Source of the DNA: Alopecurus myosuroides
Taxonomy: Eukaryota > Streptophyta > Magnoliopsida > Poales > Poaceae
DNA length: 64,000 nucleotides
NCBI GenBank assembly: GCA_028641055.1
Contig: CM054058.1
Location: forward strand, 495,007,166 to 495,071,165
Direction of reading: 5' to 3'
The notes under the pieces: model-generated
What the model was told of the DNA's origin: nothing
Seen by the model: the letters and a program-made list of their open reading frames with translations, nothing else
The model's database searches: none
Shown: positions 59,902 through 64,000 of the stretch, piece by piece
Layout of the letters: every line of letters starts with the position of its first letter
How positions within the stretch are numbered: position 1 is the first letter of the stretch
Program-made: the position numbers and the translations under genes

Positions 59902-59915
59902 GGTATAAATACCCC
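59902..59915 (+). promoter_or_regulatory. TATA box of the right-hand antisense gene
   Basis: GGTATAAATACCCC, 170 bp upstream of the ATG at 60077 and about 515 bp inside the 3' LTR. No ATG lies between the box and 60077, and the start has a purine at -3 and G at +4. Confidence 0.7.
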
Positions 59916-60076
59916 TGCGGTAATTTCCTTTTCTTCTTCCCTGCGCTTTTCCCCTTCTGCCTCCTGTTCTTCTTCTCCACCGAGCCCTCCGCCGCCGCGC
60001 AAGCTTCCGCGCCGCCGCGGACTCTGTCCACCGAGCAACTCCACTCGAAAATCATCCACTCCTCCCACTCGCAAGG

Positions 60077-63000
60077 ATGGCCAAGGCTAGCTGGGCGGGT
60101 TCCTCCGTCACCCAGGCCAATCTCGCCTGGCTCGTGTCCAGCAGGAGGGTTCCCCCCGGCGTGGAGTGCCGGGCACCCGACGACGAGGTCGTGCCAACTC
60201 CGCGAGACGGCGAGCGGGTGGTCTTCATGTCGCACTTCGAGCGCGGCTTTGGACTGCCCGCCTCGGACTTCTTGCGCAAGTTCCTCGACCACTTCGGGCT
60301 GCAGATGCATCATCTGCCGCCCAACGCGGTCGTCTTCCTCGCCTACCACGTCGTCGTCTGCGAGGCTTTCCTCGGCATCAGGCCCACGACTGATACGTGG
60401 CTCAGGTACTTCAATCTCCGCCAACAATCAGTCGGGAAGAAAGAAGGTGCAGGTATCGGCCGCGCCACCGACACGGGCTGTGCCATGATGGTGCAGCGGA
60501 CGGGTACAAACCATCCCCGCATCCAGGGGCTGGATTCCTGCCGAATGTGGCAGCAGACATTCTTCTATGTCAAGAATGTCCCCGCCACGGAAGGAGGTGT
60601 GGTTGATGACCGAATCAACCTGCCCGCTTGGAGGAACCGTGCTCCACTCGGGTCGAACTGGAAGGAGAAGCCCAACATCGACGAAATCGCCGTCGAGATA
60701 GAAGACAGACTCGGCGAGTTGAAGAAACTGGGTCTCAAGAACGACGACCCGGTGGTATGCTGGATTAAGCGCCGAGTGCTCCCTCTGCAGGAGCGCTGCC
60801 ATCTCATGTGCTACATGGGAGGCCCGCGCGACTGCACCAGGACCACCACCATCGAAATCGACGACGCGGATGTTGCCTATCATGCCAGGAACATGCTGAA
60901 GACAAGCCTCACCGAGAAGTGGCGGTATGGCTTCGTCCCGTACAGCCGTACGCAGCCGATTGCCCGGGTACGTTCTTCCTTCTCTGTTTTTGCTTCTGCT
61001 GTCCGAGTAGACAACTTCCCTTTCCGCCCCGACTAGCAATCGTCTGTTGCACCGAGTAGAACACTTAGTCTACTCGAGCTTAGGCTTAGCATGCTTTGTG
61101 TTTGCACGCCTATCCGGGTAGAACACTTGGAAAACTGCATAGGCTTAGTGTGCTTTGTGCCTGCACGCCTGTCCGAGTAGTATACTTTAGAAAACTGCAT
61201 AGGCTTAGTGTGCTTTGTGTTTGCACGCCTGCCCGAGTAGAGTTCCATCCTGCTACTCGGTTAACTTACGATCCTTCTCTGTCTTTCAGACTCTTACTCG
61301 ACAGTTGATTGAGAGTCGCGAGGTTTTTGAGGAGAACTGGTTCGCCGATCGCGAGGAGGATGACATGCTGCCCTCTGATGACGCGGGACAGAGCAGCCCT
61401 GTTCCTGACAAGCGCGATGCTCTCCGCACTTGGTCGGATGAAGGCTCTCACGGTATTGTTATTTTTCCTCTCGTTTGCTTCCGAGAAACACCAGCCCCTT
61501 GCATTGCTGTTTCTGATTCTTCCTTCTTCTCTTTTGAATTTCTCAGATGAGGCTGCTGCGGAGAAGGAGGACGAGGATGAGGGCGAGAACGAGGACGATG
61601 CGCCCCTCGTCGTCCAACCTCTGTCTACTGCCCCTCCCGAAACCCGCAAGCGGACCGGGATCGAAACGCAGGCGCCTCCAGCCAAGAAGAGGAAACCCGC
61701 CGAGAAGGAGGAGGCCGCCGAGAAGAAGAGGAAAGTTACTGTAAAGAGACCCCGACGACAGCTTAAATCCACCACTGCGTGAGTTCTCATCTCGTTTGCC
61801 CTCCTTCTCGCGTAGCACTGGTTTCCTCCAAACCTTCTTCCAATCCCTAATTCCTTTCTTCTCTGCAGTCCTGCCATGGATGCGAACGCAGCCCTTGCGT
61901 CCGACCAAGCCCAGAAGAAACCAGTACCTCTGGTCAATCTGGACGACGATGATGAGGACCGCGATGCCAATGCTGCTGCTGCCAATCCAGCACAAGGAGC
62001 AGCGTCAGAACCAGCAGCACAAGAAAGCGCTGTTCATGAAGAGAGACCCCCTTCTCCTCCGGCTCGCAACGCCGAGGAGAACCAAGAACAAGAAAAGCAA
62101 GACGCCGCCGCCCTTGAGCGGCCAGAAGTAGAGCAGCCCACCAGCGAGGCTGCTGCACAAGATAACATCACTGCCGAGCAGCCGATGACGGACGACACCG
62201 CTGCAGATGCTACCGTAGCAGATGTCTACCCACTGCCAGGCAGTGCACCGAGTAGTGTTCTGCCAGAAGCTGCAGCGGCGCCACCAACTGCGCAGGGCCC
62301 TACGCCACCAACTGCGCAAGGCCCTACACCACCAACCTCTTCCTCGTCTCCACAGAGCAAGGACACATCCAGCTCTCCTGGGCGAGCAGCCAAGCAACAG
62401 GCCCTTGATGCTCTGAGGGATTACTGTTCCAAGAAAGGTCTATCCGAGAAGGAGACTGCCGATAAGGTGGCTGCCGAGGAGGCCAAGGCCAAGGAGGAAG
62501 CCGCCGAGAAGGTCAAAGCCGAGAAAGAAACTGCTGAGAGAGCCAAGGCCGAGCAGAAGAAGGCCAGGGCTGAACAGAAAAAGACCGAGAAGCGAGCTGC
62601 CGAGGAAACAGTCGCCGAGAAGGCAAAGGCCAAGACTGAGGGGAAGAAACCCGAGGATCTCGAGAAGCAGAAGATCGAGAAGGAGCAGACGAAGAAAAGG
62701 GCCAGAGAGCAAGGCGCATCCGCAGGCGGAGCACTCGTGATCCGCGACTCCGGCCCGATTCCTGCTGCGCTCTCTGCGGGCGCTCGCGCTGCTGGCCAGC
62801 CTTGCTACCCGGAGTATATGATTGAGGTTAGCCACCAACATAGCATCGGCTTCCCTCCCCAAGATAAAGCTGTAGCTATTCAAAAGGGTAGGAAAGCTGT
62901 AGCCAGGAATACTCCTCCCTTCGATCCAGCCCAGAACAAACCCGTCAATATTGCTTCTCGGGGAGCCCAAGACAAGCCAATAACCTCCAAGGGTCTTGAG

Positions 63001-64000
63001 CAGGTACTGGACACTGTCGGCTACATCAGCGCCAAGTGGGACAGCGGGGTTCTCGGAGAGGAGAAGTGGCACGGCTTGACCCTTGGCTCCGTCGACCACT
63101 ACCGCGTGGAGTGGAACAAGATCGACCTGGGACACCAGCCCATGTCCGTCTCCACCGACACCGCCACCCTCGCAGCCAAGATGTTCTTGCACCGCAAGAA
63201 CGCCGAAGATATCGAACAGAGCTACGCAGTAAGTCTTTTTGCCTTTTCCGAGTTGAATTTTCTTCTCTTCTACCCGCCTTTCTTCTTTCTTACCATCACC
63301 CCCCAGTCCCCGAGATTTGGGTCGAGTAGGCGGATACTCTCCGAGCAGCCTCCTACTCGGGCCGAATCTTCTCTGCTTTGCCTAACTCATTTTCTTCTCG
63401 GTTTTCAGGATAGCGTTCTTAAGCGGACCAACTTATACCGCATCCTTCTCTGGAACCACTCCATCGCCAGGAGGCGAATTGCTGCGCTGGAGAAGGAGAA
63501 GTTAGTTGCTGAGGCCGCGAGCAAAAATGCAAACGACAGCACCCAACAGCTGGCCGAAGTGCAAGGTACGCCTTTAGCCACGCGGTTCCTGCGTTTTATG
63601 GTTACGCCCGCTTCTGCTTTTTTTTACGCACTGACCTTTCCTTCTCTGCAGAGAAACTGAAAGCCTTGGCCGATGAGCATGAAAAATGCCGTAGCTTCGT
63701 GGAGAACGCCGAGGCCACGATAAAGAAACTTGAAGGTGAGTTTGCTGTTTACTCGGTATGTCCTTGAACTCGGTTCTTCTCTGCCCGTTTACTGACCTCA
63801 TCTTGTCTTTTCGCAGAAGATTATAAGTCATTTGCTGAGGCGCACCAAGACTGCGTCAAGCCAGCCGAGGTGGAAAAGCAACTATCCGAGCAGGCCATTA
63901 CTCTGGTGAAGGACCATACCACCGAGATGGAGAAGCTGCAGCTCCAGCTTCAGAATGCACTCCAAGATGCCGTGAAGATTGGCGCCGAGAGGGACACGGC
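60077..64000 (+). CDS. Intact multi-exon antisense gene, Transposase_28-like, with NLS clusters (partial)
   Basis: Exons: 60077-60967, 61290-61452, 61547-61778, 61869-63228, 63409-63565, 63652-63735 and 63817 onward past the window. All introns are GT-AG, phases agree, and no stop or indel appears across about 1023 codons. Residues about 35-215 carry DGERVVFMSHFERGFGLP, LDHFGLQMHHLPPNAVVF and AFLGIRPTTDTWLRYFNLR, the Transposase_28-like domain shared with the other copies. Basic clusters at about 398-401 (KKRK), 411-414 (KKRK) and 418-422 look like nuclear localisation signals. Then come PPTAQGPT tandem repeats (about 567-585), a long Lys/Glu/Ala coiled coil (about 620-710) and further coiled-coil exons. 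The region EEKWHGLTLGSVDHYRVEWNK near 790 is unassigned. Function unknown; nuclear location is inferred. Confidence 0.75.
61082..61241 (+). repeat. 60 bp minisatellite in intron 1 of the right-hand antisense gene
   Basis: Three tandem units (61082-61140, 61141-61200, partial 61201-61241) starting AGGCTTAG and containing TGCTTTGTG, TTGCACGCCT and CCGAGTAG. Only a few substitutions separate them. Each unit carries one copy of the CCGAGTAG word also frequent in the LTR. Confidence 0.8.

Larger units (their letters stand above)
58467..64000 (-). mobile_element. Right-hand Ty3/gypsy element in minus orientation, partial
   Basis: The 3' LTR is at 58467-59388, followed inward by a polypurine-type sequence and a gene on the plus strand, that is, antisense to the element's presumed gag-pol, which must lie beyond 64000. 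The left flank GTCCT (58462-58466) should be its duplication. A third element type with an antisense gene of the same class. Confidence 0.65.

Noticed and set aside
61082..61241. CRISPR-like array
   Set aside because: Head-to-tail 60 bp repeats without spacers in a plant intron; a minisatellite.

Overview
This is repeat-dense DNA from a grass, most likely a Triticeae genome (wheat, barley, rye or Aegilops). The clues are several layers of nested LTR retrotransposons, an Athila-type LTR that I recognise as Sabrina/WHAM-like, a CACTA end, a Tourist-like MITE and a single host gene at the left edge. Family names come from memory of the families; boundaries, duplications and reading frames are read from the sequence.

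Layout. 1-2640: a host P-class pentatricopeptide-repeat (PPR) gene on the minus strand, whose spliced N-terminal leader is out of frame with the repeat body. 2800-4280: a short AT-rich repeat and unassigned DNA. 4281-45256: an old, decayed Ty3/gypsy element (outer element, + strand) into which were inserted a 4.6 kb solo LTR (6429-11025), a young gypsy element (inner element, 14361-36194, 481 bp LTRs, TSD AGGGG) and a truncated Athila-like element (39176 to about 42950). The inner element carries a MITE in its pol gene (15838-16122) and a 10.9 kb gag-only LTR element (24753-35634, minus strand, TSD CTATG). 45257-46692: the end of a CACTA transposon. 46693-58466: a fragment of a further gypsy element, split by a second gag-only LTR element (47358-58197, minus strand, TSD GTAGT). 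58467-64000: the 3' half of another gypsy element in minus orientation, which runs off the window.

The most interesting content is a gene carried antisense to gag-pol between pol and the 3' LTR of the gypsy elements. Four copies are visible. Two are free of disruption where I can read them: a six-exon, 919-codon gene on the minus strand (20455-23654) in the inner element, and a gene of at least seven exons on the plus strand (60077 to beyond 64000) in the right-hand element. Every GT-AG junction I placed keeps the frame. Three copies keep a TATAAATA box about 370-520 bp inside the 3' LTR, pointing away from that LTR. The proteins start with a domain that looks like the Transposase_28 / putative gypsy-type transposon family, followed by acidic and proline-rich linkers with basic clusters, then coiled coil. 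Antisense extra ORFs are known in the Tat lineage; their function is not.

A second theme is the pair of gag-only (TR-GAG type) elements. They have tRNA-iMet primer sites, 2.3-2.5 kb LTRs and a long gag with two CCHC knuckles, but no pol. In both, the polypurine tract sits inside a conserved hairpin that spans the 3' LTR junction. They would depend on reverse transcriptase and integrase supplied in trans.
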